64,000 nucleotides of DNA from Clostridium intestinale DSM 6191 (GTDB lineage Bacteria > Bacillota > Clostridia > Clostridiales > Clostridiaceae). The DNA lies in NCBI RefSeq assembly GCF_900130055.1, contig NZ_FQXU01000004.1, forward strand, positions 124,001 through 188,000. The letters run 5' to 3'. The translations under genes were made by a program, and so were the position numbers. Shown one piece after another: positions 8,637-16,274 of the stretch. Position 1 is the first letter of the stretch. Every line of letters starts with the position of its first letter. Under the pieces are notes generated by a model. That model worked only from the letters and a program-made list of their open reading frames with translations, did not search any database and was not told the DNA's origin.

Positions 8637-8939
8637 TTATTCTTCACTTATCTTTTTCTCTAACTTAGGAACTAGTATATTGTCAACTAATAGAACTACA
8701 CCTATTACTAACACACCCACTTGAAAATCTATATGTTTTATAAGTGATATTAATCCTAATATTATGAGAACTACTCCTTCTGCTAAAGATAGCAACAATT
8801 TATACTTCCCAATCTTACCCAAGCCAAAACTACCATGCTTATATATTTTACCTCTCTTATCTTTTTTGTATGTGATTAAACTACCAAATACAAAAAACAT
8901 TCCAACAAATAAATATACTAAACTCCATGTTATTCTCAT
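8637..8939 (-). CDS. Small membrane protein, paralogue of 9106-9366
   Basis: A 100-residue protein with three predicted transmembrane helices. It shares with the neighbouring gene at 9106-9366 the order: N-terminal helix, basic KTYK/TYKKDK loop, L-LSLAEGVVLIILGLISL-like helix, DNI-type turn, and a last helix ending VILLVD. The two are a tandem duplication. Their leaders are also conserved (8979-8996 and 9402-9419). No known function. Confidence 0.65.
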   Translation of the reverse strand: MRITWSLVYLFVGMFFVFGSLITYKKDKRGKIYKHGSFGLGKIGKYKLLLSLAEGVVLIILGLISLIKHIDFQVGVLVIGVVLLVDNILVPKLEKKISEE

Positions 8940-8978
8940 TAAAATATCCTCCTAAAAACTTAATTAAGTTATGCTAAT

Positions 8979-8996
8979 ATTATACAGTATTTTCCA
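8979..8996 (-). promoter_or_regulatory. Conserved promoter block of the duplicated membrane-protein genes
   Basis: ATTATACAGTATTTTCCA at 8979-8996 differs by one base from the block at 9402-9419 upstream of the paralogue. On the minus strand it contains TGTATAAT, a good -10 region, 36-40 bp before each ATG. The duplication thus included the promoter. Confidence 0.55.
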
Positions 8997-9105
8997 CTAT
9001 AGAATGTTATATATTTCTTATTTTTATTTCAGCAACTACTCTATAAGACAACCCTGTCATTCCTGCAAAAATAATAGGATAGGTGCTTCTCAAAAAAATT
9101 AAAAC

Positions 9106-9366
9106 CTATACTTTGGCTCCCTTCTTATTGAGCATAAAATCTATGATCCTATCAACTAACAATATAACACATCCTAAAATTCCTATTAGTTCAATATTTA
9201 TATTATCTACTAATGAAACTAATCCAAGTATAGTTAATATTATGCCTTCTGATAAATTTAACAATAATCGAATCTTATTCGTCTTTTCATTTTTGTAGGT
9301 CTTTAAACTAATAATAGTGAGAAATATGCCTCCACATATAAAAATTATAGTACCAAGTAATCTCAT
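9106..9366 (-). CDS. Small membrane protein, paralogue of 8637-8939
   Basis: An 86-residue three-helix membrane protein, shorter in the basic loop after helix 1 than its tandem copy. The shared segments are LNLSEGIILTILGLVSL and GCVILLVD. CAGGGGG lies upstream of the ATG at 9366, and the conserved leader block sits at 9402-9419. Function unknown. Confidence 0.63.
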   Translation of the reverse strand: MRLLGTIIFICGGIFLTIISLKTYKNEKTNKIRLLLNLSEGIILTILGLVSLVDNINIELIGILGCVILLVDRIIDFMLNKKGAKV

Positions 9367-9459
9367 TAAAATCGCCCCCTGAAATTTAACTATTTCATAT
9401 AATTATACAGTATTTCCCATGGTATTGCAGTATTATTAACTTTTTTCAATTTAAGCAAG

Positions 9460-9507
9460 ATTGGAACAGAAATTTCCAATTAAATAATGTATACTATACA
9501 CATTATT
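9460..9507. promoter_or_regulatory. Two dyads upstream of the AraC-HD gene
   Basis: ATTGGAA (9460-9466) and TTCCAAT (9474-9480) form a perfect 7-bp dyad. AATAATGT (9483-9490) and ACATTATT (9500-9507) form a perfect 8-bp dyad around GTATACTATAC. Both lie 65-112 bp upstream of the AraC-HD start and are candidate sites for autoregulation; the promoter itself is not resolved. Confidence 0.45.
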
Positions 9508-9571
9508 ACTGTAGAAGTCTGAAGAACTTCACTAAAACTCTATTTCTTATATTAATGGAGGCGGTGCTTAT

Positions 9572-10474
9572 ATGAAACCCAACAATCATATAGTTAATAG
9601 TCTAAAATACATTGAAGAAAATCTAACTGAATCCCTATCTTCTAAGAATATAGCAAAAAATGCTGGATATTCTTTATATTACTTCTCAAGACTTTTTAAA
9701 GCCCATGTCGGTTTATCTGTTATGGAATATGTAACTGAACGTAGGCTTATCAAAGCCTCAGAAGAAATAATAAATGGCTGCAAAATACTTCAAGTTTCAT
9801 TAGACTATGGCTATAATTCTCACAATGGATTCGCTAAAGCATTCAAAAAAAGATTTGGCTTCTCACCTTCTCTTTTAAGAGCTTTTAGTTTTCAAATTAA
9901 TTATTCAAAAGGAGGCAATTATTGTATGAATCAATTATTTATGCAGACCACTGAACTTCATTCTACTAAGGAAGAACTCTATGATTTATTAATAAAGAGT
10001 TTGAATAACAATAAGGTAAAATATAATTTAAAACTCTTAAAGAAAGCCTATTATTTTGCTTGTATTGCTCATAAAGATGAAAAAAGATATTCTGGTGATG
10101 ATTATGTGACTCACCCTTTGAATGTCGCGATCTTATTATCAGAAATGAATGGAAGTGATGATGCTATTATCTCTGGGCTACTCCACGATATTACTTCCTT
10201 TTCTTTTGAACAAATAAAACTAGAGTTTTCTGAAAGGATTGCGGATATTGCTCAGAAGATTGCAAACTTCAACAATAGTATTGAAGATGAAGATGTGATA
10301 ATGGTCAAACTTGCAGACAGGCTTCATAATATGAGAACTATTGAGTTTATTGATAAACCCCGCTGGCTAGAAAAAGCAAAGGAAACTTTAGATACCTTTT
10401 TACCAATAGCCTCAAAGTTAAAAAATGACAAACTAATCTCAGAATTAAATAATCTATCAGTAAAATATCTTTAA
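9572..10474 (+). CDS. AraC-type DNA-binding domain fused to a SpoT/MESH1-like HD domain
   Basis: A 300-residue two-domain protein. Residues 1-105 are an AraC/XylS double helix-turn-helix (LSSKNIAKNAGYSLYYFSRLF; GFAKAFKKRFGFSPS) without the usual N-terminal sensor. Residues 152-300 align with the HD domain of RelA/SpoT enzymes: AHKDEKRYSG, YVTHPLNVA (His181), LLHD (His205-Asp206) and KLADRLHNMRT (Asp249), the four metal ligands. The catalytic Glu-Asp that follows LLHD in (p)ppGpp hydrolases (HDVxEDT) is absent: the loop reads HDITSF and is about three residues shorter. It may bind an alarmone without hydrolysing it, but this is inference. Strong GGAGGCGG before the ATG. An internal ribosome-binding site precedes Met119, so the HD half may also be made alone. 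Confidence 0.85.
   Translation: MKPNNHIVNSLKYIEENLTESLSSKNIAKNAGYSLYYFSRLFKAHVGLSVMEYVTERRLIKASEEIINGCKILQVSLDYGYNSHNGFAKAFKKRFGFSPSLLRAFSFQINYSKGGNYCMNQLFMQTTELHSTKEELYDLLIKSLNNNKVKYNLKLLKKAYYFACIAHKDEKRYSGDDYVTHPLNVAILLSEMNGSDDAIISGLLHDITSFSFEQIKLEFSERIADIAQKIANFNNSIEDEDVIMVKLADRLHNMRTIEFIDKPRWLEKAKETLDTFLPIASKLKNDKLISELNNLSVKYL
9907..9928 (+). promoter_or_regulatory. Internal ribosome-binding site and in-frame ATG inside the AraC-HD gene
   Basis: AAAAGGAGG at 9907-9915 lies 10 nt before the in-frame ATG at 9926-9928, exactly at the junction between the AraC and HD domains. Initiation here would give a 182-residue HD-only protein. The site may be a relic of a once separate downstream gene or an active dual start. 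Confidence 0.6.
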
Positions 10475-10483
10475 TTTAATAAA

Positions 10484-10527
10484 GGACGGTAGTAGCTTCC
10501 AACAAAGCTAACTACAGCCCCTTTTTT
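10484..10527 (+). terminator. Terminator after AraC-HD gene
   Basis: GTAGTAGCTT pairs imperfectly with AAGCTAACTAC and is followed by CAGCCCC and a run of six T, shortly after the stop codon at 10474. Confidence 0.7.
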
Positions 10528-10555
10528 AATAAAAGTTATAGTCAAAAATATTATA

Positions 10556-11236
10556 TTAAAATAACCAATACAGCTTATCTTCTGATAAAGTAAATCCAAG
10601 CTTCTTTTGTAGTGCTATGGATTTATCATTCTCTATCTCTATATGTCCAAAAGGTACCCTGCCTTGTTCAAGCATATGATTTACCATGAAGCATTCAAGC
10701 GTTTCCCCATAGCCAAGCCTTCTATAAGGTGGAAAAATCTCTAAAAGGCCTATACTTCCTTCTAGATGATTACCTATAAATCCTACAAGCTTATCTTCTT
10801 TGTAACCTCCAAATAAACTTTCAGTATTTAATAAAATATCTATTTCTTCTTCAGATAGTTTATTATAATTCTCTAAAATGACTTCTTTTTGATTTATATT
10901 TAGAGGTCTTATTTCAAGTTCAGATTTCACTTTAAGTTTATTTTTACTCATGTAGGAAGCTTGAAAACATTCAAGTTTATGAGCTAAGTTAAACTTTTTA
11001 ATAATATAATCTGTCATAAATTCTTGATGAACTAAAAATAGATTACCTTCATTTAACTCATCAATTAAACTTTTTCCTTTTTCGAAACTCTCAACTGAAA
11101 GCATATATGCTCCGCTTATCTTTTCTTTTAATAACACTCCATCATCTTCAGAATATAATATTTCTGCTGAATTTCTATTAATTACTTCAATCACTCCTAT
11201 ATGTAATAGTTGATTTTTCATTAAGTATTTAATCAT
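10556..11236 (-). CDS. GNAT family N-acetyltransferase
   Basis: A 226-residue protein. The C-terminal half (about residues 105-226) is a GNAT fold with PPYRRLGYGETLECFMVNHM as the acetyl-CoA pyrophosphate loop and a final ALQKKLGFT. The N-terminal 100 residues look like a second, degenerate GNAT-like half. Substrate unknown. Starts 15 bp downstream of the next GNAT gene (11252-11704), in a likely three-gene unit with the HD hydrolase. Confidence 0.75.
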   Translation of the reverse strand: MIKYLMKNQLLHIGVIEVINRNSAEILYSEDDGVLLKEKISGAYMLSVESFEKGKSLIDELNEGNLFLVHQEFMTDYIIKKFNLAHKLECFQASYMSKNKLKVKSELEIRPLNINQKEVILENYNKLSEEEIDILLNTESLFGGYKEDKLVGFIGNHLEGSIGLLEIFPPYRRLGYGETLECFMVNHMLEQGRVPFGHIEIENDKSIALQKKLGFTLSEDKLYWLF

Positions 11237-11251
11237 ATTTCCTCCTATAAT

Positions 11252-11704
11252 CTATAACTCCTTACCCATCATAACCATACTATTATAGGACTTCAATCCT
11301 CTTTTACTATAAAATCCTTCTGTACCATCTTCTCTCGAAGTAAAAAGAACAATCTCCTTAACTCCTTTTATTTTTAATAATTTTTCAAACTCTTTTAATA
11401 TTAAGGTTCCAATTCCATTATTACGTATATCATTTTTAACACAAAACTCTTTAATATTAAACATTATGCCATCATAAAATTGCTCCTGACTTCCTAATAT
11501 CATTCCACATAGTTTATCTTCTTGATATGCTGTAATTCCATAAGAATCTTCACAGTTAATAAACTGTTTAAGTCTTTTAGCCGAGGTTTCTAATGTCCAA
11601 TTATCATTCCAAGGAGGTGAATTAAATGTTTCTACATACATTTTAGCTAAATCATCAATATCATCTAAAGTTATTTCCTTAAATTCAAGTTTAAATTCCA
11701 TCAT
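11252..11704 (-). CDS. GNAT family N-acetyltransferase
   Basis: A 150-residue single-domain GNAT protein. VKNDIRNNGIGTLILKEFE is the acetyl-CoA loop (RxxGIG), and FYSKRGLKSY is the usual C-terminal motif. The ATG at 11704 is 1 nt beyond the stop codon of the upstream HD gene (11706), a coupled arrangement. Substrate unknown. Confidence 0.8.
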   Translation of the reverse strand: MMEFKLEFKEITLDDIDDLAKMYVETFNSPPWNDNWTLETSAKRLKQFINCEDSYGITAYQEDKLCGMILGSQEQFYDGIMFNIKEFCVKNDIRNNGIGTLILKEFEKLLKIKGVKEIVLFTSREDGTEGFYSKRGLKSYNSMVMMGKEL

Positions 11705-11705
11705 A

Positions 11706-12380
11706 CTACTTAAGTCCCTTTAATTCTAATTTCAGATTATCAAAATAAGCTTCCATAATTTTAATTCTTTCTTTTCCTATTTCTATAGCTTTATCTGTAT
11801 ATAGTTTGTTTGGAATCTTTTTAAGCTTTACTTCATATTCAATTAATGGAGAATGTTTAGACATGTCCTTCACTCTTCCATTTTCAGCTGTATTTTCTTT
11901 TAAATAATCATCAAGTGAACTATCAAATGCTAACCTTTGTCCAAACTGTCCTGATAACATAAAGCTTCTAGCAATTCCAGTAGCTCCTATTGCATCTAAT
12001 TTATCTGAATCAAATAATATCTTTGCCTCTATAGTTTCAGGTACATTACCTGTTCTAAATCTATGAGTCTTAATACAATGTTTTATCTTTTGAATCCTTT
12101 CTTCATCATAGCTTAATTGTTTTAATATTTCCTCTGCTTGTTCACTACCTAAAACTGCATGATCTACTGTTCCTGTTTTATCATTACTTTCCTCAACTCT
12201 AGCAATATCATGTAACAATGCAGCTGGAATCAGTACTTCTAAATCAACATTTTCCTCATGTTTAGCTATAAGTAAACAAAGGTTATAAACCCTAAATACG
12301 TGATCTAAGTTATGCGCTGAACAGGTTAATTTATCTTTAACTATTTCTATAATCTTTTTATGTCTTTGTTCTGTATTCAT
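11706..12380 (-). CDS. HD-domain phosphohydrolase
   Basis: A 224-residue HD-superfamily protein. The metal motif is complete: HNLDHVFRV (first His), ALLHDIAR (HD), TGTVDHAVLG and KILFDSDKLDAIG (distal Asp). It resembles the bacterial YedJ/YfdR group of uncharacterised HD hydrolases, probably acting on nucleotides. AAGGAG precedes the ATG at 12380. First gene of a probable unit with two GNAT genes. Confidence 0.78.
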   Translation of the reverse strand: MNTEQRHKKIIEIVKDKLTCSAHNLDHVFRVYNLCLLIAKHEENVDLEVLIPAALLHDIARVEESNDKTGTVDHAVLGSEQAEEILKQLSYDEERIQKIKHCIKTHRFRTGNVPETIEAKILFDSDKLDAIGATGIARSFMLSGQFGQRLAFDSSLDDYLKENTAENGRVKDMSKHSPLIEYEVKLKKIPNKLYTDKAIEIGKERIKIMEAYFDNLKLELKGLK

Positions 12381-12432
12381 ATTTATTCTCCTTTTAAGTA
12401 CTATAAGATTATGTTTAACTAACAGGATATTC

Positions 12433-12738
12433 TTATTTATGCTTTATATATTCTTTCTTTATACTTATTGGTATTAACATATAATTTATAAATATAAATA
12501 TGAAGCCATATATTAATACATATGTACTATGTAAGTTATATTTGATTATTAAGATTCCAAAAACAATCATGCATACTGAATTAAATATCGAAAAATATAG
12601 CTGTAGATTCAAGAACTTTTCTCTATCTATTAATACAAGCTTATCACTCATATTAACACTTATCTTATTTTTATATATCACGGAATAAATTATAAAAATA
12701 ATCCCTGTGGCAACCACCAGTAAACCATGTATATTCAC
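12433..12738 (-). CDS. Small membrane protein, function unknown
   Basis: A 101-residue protein with three predicted helices (about residues 4-22, 47-65, 70-90). GTG start at 12738 after AGGGCTTGAA. The layout recalls the duplicated proteins at 8637 and 9106, but sequence similarity is too weak for a firm link. Confidence 0.55.
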   Translation of the reverse strand: MNIHGLLVVATGIIFIIYSVIYKNKISVNMSDKLVLIDREKFLNLQLYFSIFNSVCMIVFGILIIKYNLHSTYVLIYGFIFIFINYMLIPISIKKEYIKHK

Positions 12739-12767
12739 TTCAAGCCCTCCTTACTTTTCTCAACAGA

Positions 12768-13214
12768 CTATTTCTCCATTAAGTATGCTGTGCATGAAAT
12801 CTTAAAATTGCATTTCTCATATAAGTTTTTTGCGCCTAGATTATCAATGTCTACATATAATCTAATGCCTGTTGAGCACTTTTCTTTCATCAGTATTTCT
12901 GCCTGTTTCATTAGTTTTTCAGCTAATCCATTTTTACGGTATGATGGCTCAATCCATAATTCATCAACATATACATGTCCATGACCATTAAACTTACCTA
13001 CCTTTGGCATATAAACTAATGATATCCAACCAACATATCGTCCCTCAACTTCAACGGCATATATAAATAAATTGTGGTTATTCAATTCATTTATGATGTC
13101 TTCTGGAATACTCTTTTTAGATGGCACTCTTTCACTACCGTTTATTCTCCAATAAATCATATCGTCAAATAACGAATAATTTTCAGAACTAACTCTTACA
13201 ATACTATATCTCAC
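12768..13214 (-). CDS. GNAT family N-acetyltransferase
   Basis: A 148-residue GNAT protein. VDELWIEPSYRKNGLAEKLM carries the acetyl-CoA loop, and NLGAKNLYEKCNF is the C-terminal motif typical of aminoglycoside-type GNATs. GTG start at 13214 after GGAGAATAATTGA. Substrate unknown. Confidence 0.78.
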   Translation of the reverse strand: MRYSIVRVSSENYSLFDDMIYWRINGSERVPSKKSIPEDIINELNNHNLFIYAVEVEGRYVGWISLVYMPKVGKFNGHGHVYVDELWIEPSYRKNGLAEKLMKQAEILMKEKCSTGIRLYVDIDNLGAKNLYEKCNFKISCTAYLMEK

Positions 13215-13326
13215 TCAATTATTCTCCAAACCAATTTATATTTTTATTTTCTTATATAATTATACCTAAAAATAACATCAATTCCAAATATATAAAACAA
13301 ATAGTTCACTAACAGTATGTAATGCA

Positions 13327-13863
13327 CTAATGCCTAAATAGCCATATGTTGTTTATCTTTAGTAATGATAAAAATAAAATCATTAGAACAGTTCCTATTG
13401 ATGCACTTATATTTATAAATTTTTCAACCTTAACACCATTTTTTAATAGTTTTTCAATGATTTTATATATAATTAATCCAATTATTCCGCCTAGAGTATT
13501 ATTAATTATATCAGTAATGTCAGAAGCTCCTATATTCAAAATATATTGAGATACTTCACATACTAAGCTAATTAAGAAAAACAAGATAATTCTTCTCCAA
13601 ATACTCCATCTTTTAAATAGGATTCCTGCGTATACGCCAAGTGGTATAAAAATTACTACATTCATAATCATTTCACCAAAGGCAAGTCTACCATTTAAGA
13701 TTAAAGGTTCACTGAAAGGAATTAAATTTATACTTCTCATATTTCTCAAAGAAGGTAAGTGTATATTAAATTTAAATACTATAATCCAAAATAACGCAAT
13801 CATATAAATTATAAACAATATCTTGGTTAACTTTATACCAGCTTTTCTATTACTAATTTCCAT
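13327..13863 (-). CDS. VanZ-family membrane protein
   Basis: A 178-residue protein with about five helices. The VanZ-like features are NLIPFSEP, then NVVIFIPLGVYAGI, and SLVCEVSQYILNIGASDITDIINNTLGGIIG, whose SExxQ/DxxDxxxNxxG pattern is diagnostic. VanZ itself gives low-level teicoplanin resistance, but most relatives have no known role. AGGAGG precedes the ATG at 13863. No van genes are nearby. Confidence 0.82.
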   Translation of the reverse strand: MEISNRKAGIKLTKILFIIYMIALFWIIVFKFNIHLPSLRNMRSINLIPFSEPLILNGRLAFGEMIMNVVIFIPLGVYAGILFKRWSIWRRIILFFLISLVCEVSQYILNIGASDITDIINNTLGGIIGLIIYKIIEKLLKNGVKVEKFINISASIGTVLMILFLSLLKINNIWLFRH

Positions 13864-13995
13864 TATTTTTCCTCCTAAATATTTTACTGTCTGTAGATAA
13901 TTTTATCAGCAAATTCTTAAGAGGCTTCTAAATAAATCTTAAAAAACATAAAGAAATTATTAATAAAAGATGATGACTAATAAATTAATAGCAAC

Positions 13996-14028
13996 AAGCC
14001 GCAAACAGTCTTAAACTATTTGCGGCTT
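13996..14028 (-). terminator. Terminator of the dha operon
   Basis: AAGCCGCAAA (13996-14005) pairs perfectly with TTTGCGGCTT (14019-14028), starting 3 bp after the dhaM stop. It is GC-rich for this region. The T tract is weak on the minus strand. Confidence 0.7.
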
Positions 14029-14031
14029 ATT

Positions 14032-14421
14032 TTATGGCATTTTCCCTAGGTTCATAGGTTTTAATGCTTCTTCTATTTCTTCTATTGACTTTCCTATACT
14101 GCTTTCTACAGCTGAGGTTACAGCTCCTTCAACTATTGGGCAATCTACTATTTTGATCTTCTTTGCTTTATCTTCATCCATCATCTCGATTGCCATTTCT
14201 GCATTCATAAAGGCACTTCCCAAATCAAATATGAGAACTACTCCATCTTCTGAGTAAACACTTTCTATTGCATTCATTATTTTCGTAACATCTGTGCCTA
14301 TTCTTCCATCAGAGGTTCCTCCTGATGCAGCTATAGGAACTTCTGGTGCCATTTGCTGAGCTAGTTCTTTTACGCCTTCTGCTATGTTTTTACTGTGTGA
14401 AGTTATTACTATTCCTACCAT
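14032..14421 (-). CDS. dhaM: PTS-dependent dihydroxyacetone kinase, phosphotransferase subunit DhaM
   Basis: A 129-residue EIIA-mannose-type domain. It takes phosphate from HPr of the phosphotransferase system on His9 (VITSHS) and passes it to ADP bound on DhaL. GGTSDGRIGTD is the expected active-site loop. It consists of the EIIA-like domain only, without the HPr and EI extensions of the E. coli protein. Last gene of dhaKLM, 14 bp after dhaL. Confidence 0.93.
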   Translation of the reverse strand: MVGIVITSHSKNIAEGVKELAQQMAPEVPIAASGGTSDGRIGTDVTKIMNAIESVYSEDGVVLIFDLGSAFMNAEMAIEMMDEDKAKKIKIVDCPIVEGAVTSAVESSIGKSIEEIEEALKPMNLGKMP

Positions 14422-14435
14422 GACTACTCTCCTTA

Positions 14436-15065
14436 TTATTCAATAGCTTCATATATTGTTTCTAGTATTATTGCAGATGAAGTTGCTCCTGCATCTTGAT
14501 GTCCTATACTTCTTTCTCCTAAATAGCTTGCTCTTCCTTTTGTAGCTATTATAGTTTTAGTATATTCTACCCCATTATAGGCAGCTTCTTTAGCAAGTTT
14601 TAATATTTCTTTAGATTCTAATCCTTGCTCTATTCCTTTATTTATAGCTTCTAATGCTGGTTCTAGAGCATCTATCATTGTCTTTTCTCCTGCCTTAGCC
14701 TTACCTCTCATCTTTATTCCGTCAAGAGCATCTTTAAGCATGTTTGAAAAATCTTCGATATCTATTTCTGTTTTTCCATTTACACTCATGGATGATTTCA
14801 TAAAGGCTGTTCCATATAAAGGGCCTGATGCACCTCCAACAGTAGATACTAAAGCCATACCTGTTTTCTTTAGAATTCCTGAAATATCTACGCCATCATC
14901 CTCCTTTAACTTTTCAGTTACAGCCTTGAAGCCCTTGCTCATGTTTATACCATGATCTCCATCCCCTATGGTTGCATCTAGTTCTGAAAGATACCCTTTA
15001 TTCTCATCTATTTTTTCTGCTATTTGTGTTAATATTTCTATAACTTTTTTGCCGTTTATACTCAT
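14436..15065 (-). CDS. dhaL: Dihydroxyacetone kinase ADP-binding subunit DhaL
   Basis: A 209-residue all-helical subunit. GDGDHG holds the Mg-ADP-binding aspartates, and SxxGGASGPLYG is the nucleotide-capping loop. The C-terminal HQDAGATSSA is also typical. DhaL keeps ADP bound and is rephosphorylated by DhaM, then phosphorylates dihydroxyacetone on DhaK. Lies 28 bp after dhaK. Confidence 0.95.
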   Translation of the reverse strand: MSINGKKVIEILTQIAEKIDENKGYLSELDATIGDGDHGINMSKGFKAVTEKLKEDDGVDISGILKKTGMALVSTVGGASGPLYGTAFMKSSMSVNGKTEIDIEDFSNMLKDALDGIKMRGKAKAGEKTMIDALEPALEAINKGIEQGLESKEILKLAKEAAYNGVEYTKTIIATKGRASYLGERSIGHQDAGATSSAIILETIYEAIE

Positions 15066-15093
15066 GTTATCTCCCCCATAGATTGTATTGTAA

Positions 15094-16092
15094 TTAAAGT
15101 ACCCTTAAAGCTGGAGTATCAGCAGGTGCATCTAATAATTCTTTTAACTCATCATCAAGTTTTAATAAGGTTACAGAGAAGCCTGCCATTTCAAGAGATG
15201 TCATAAATTCACCTACAAATGTTTTATGAATCTTGATTCCTTTTTCAGTTAGCATTTCATTAACCTTCTTATTTACTATATAAAGTTCCATAAGAGGAGT
15301 TGAGCATAATCCATTTACCATTACTGCAACTTCTGTACCATCTTCTAGGTGCATATCATCTAGAATCTTATTAACTAGATGTTCTGTGATTTCATCTGAT
15401 GTTTTTATTTCTTCTCTATGAGTACCTGGTTCTCCATGAATACCCATACCTATTTCCATTTCATTTTCAGCTAAAGTGAAGTTTGGTTTTCCTGCTGCTG
15501 GAACTATACAAGATGATATAGACATACCCATACTTCTTACATTATCAATTACCTTTTCAGCAACTCTTGTAACTTCTTCTAAGCTTGCTCCAGTTTCAGC
15601 CTTTGCTCCTGCTAATTTGTGTATAAATACTGTACCTGCAATTCCTCTTCTTCCTGCTGTGTAAGTACTATTTTCTACTGCAACATCATCATTTACAACT
15701 ACAGTACTTACTTGTATTCCTTCCATCTCAGCCATATCTTTTGCCATTTCAAAATTCATTACATCTCCAGTGTAGTTTTTGATAACTAAAAGTACACCAT
15801 TTCCTGAATCAACAGCTTTTATAGCTTCATATACTTGGTCTGGAGTTGGTGATGTAAATACTGCTCCTGCAACTGCTCCATCAAGCATTCCTTTTCCAAC
15901 ATATCCACCATGAGATGGTTCATGTCCACTTCCTCCACCACTAACTAAAGCTACCTTTCCTTGAACTGGTGAATTTGCTCTTACTAGCACTGTTGCATTC
16001 TCTAGCTTTCTCACATAATCTGGATGAGCAGCTACCATTCCTGAGAGCATATCCTCAACTACTAATTCTGGATTATTTATTATCTTTTTCAT
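15094..16092 (-). CDS. dhaK: Dihydroxyacetone kinase substrate-binding subunit DhaK
   Basis: A 332-residue subunit. GGGSGHEPSHGGYVG contains His57, KNYTGD contains catalytic Asp110, and GIHGEPG contains His219, which forms the covalent hemiaminal with dihydroxyacetone in characterised enzymes. First gene of dhaKLM, reached from a -24/-12 promoter about 50 bp upstream. The product, dihydroxyacetone phosphate, enters glycolysis; the operon probably serves glycerol or dihydroxyacetone use. Confidence 0.95.
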   Translation of the reverse strand: MKKIINNPELVVEDMLSGMVAAHPDYVRKLENATVLVRANSPVQGKVALVSGGGSGHEPSHGGYVGKGMLDGAVAGAVFTSPTPDQVYEAIKAVDSGNGVLLVIKNYTGDVMNFEMAKDMAEMEGIQVSTVVVNDDVAVENSTYTAGRRGIAGTVFIHKLAGAKAETGASLEEVTRVAEKVIDNVRSMGMSISSCIVPAAGKPNFTLAENEMEIGMGIHGEPGTHREEIKTSDEITEHLVNKILDDMHLEDGTEVAVMVNGLCSTPLMELYIVNKKVNEMLTEKGIKIHKTFVGEFMTSLEMAGFSVTLLKLDDELKELLDAPADTPALRVL

Positions 16093-16142
16093 AAACCTCT
16101 TCCTCCCTTAAATATATAAATTAATTGCCTCAATAATATATA

Positions 16143-16160
16143 TAGCAAAACTCAAGCCAA
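16143..16160 (-). promoter_or_regulatory. Sigma-54 (-24/-12) promoter of dhaKLM
   Basis: The minus strand reads TTGGCTTGAGTTTTGCTA. The invariant GG and GC are separated by exactly 10 bp, matching the sigma-54 consensus TTGGCAC-N5-TTGC well. It lies about 50 bp before dhaK and next to a sigma-54 activator gene. Confidence 0.85.
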
Positions 16161-16222
16161 TATTAACCAAAACTATAAATCCTCATTATTCAGTAAATGT
16201 TTACAAGAAAGTTTAAGTTATG

Positions 16223-16274
16223 GTTGGGAATAAATATCAACTTGTTCCTTTTTACCCTGATACTTATTCCCAAC
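16223..16274. promoter_or_regulatory. Long inverted repeat between activator stop and dha promoter (candidate enhancer)
   Basis: GTTGGGAATAAATATCA (16223-16239) and TGATACTTATTCCCAAC (16258-16274) are inverted copies with one mismatch and an 18-bp spacer. The right copy contains the last codons of the activator gene. The position, about 60-115 bp upstream of the -24 element, suits a binding site for a sigma-54 activator. A terminator is less likely because no T run follows. Confidence 0.65.

Noticed and set aside
13327-13863. Glycopeptide resistance cluster
   Set aside because: A VanZ-type protein alone, without vanHAX or vanRS, does not support this.
16223-16274. Inverted repeat as a terminator of the activator gene
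   Set aside because: No T run follows on the minus strand and the position suits an upstream activator site; kept as regulatory, though not excluded.
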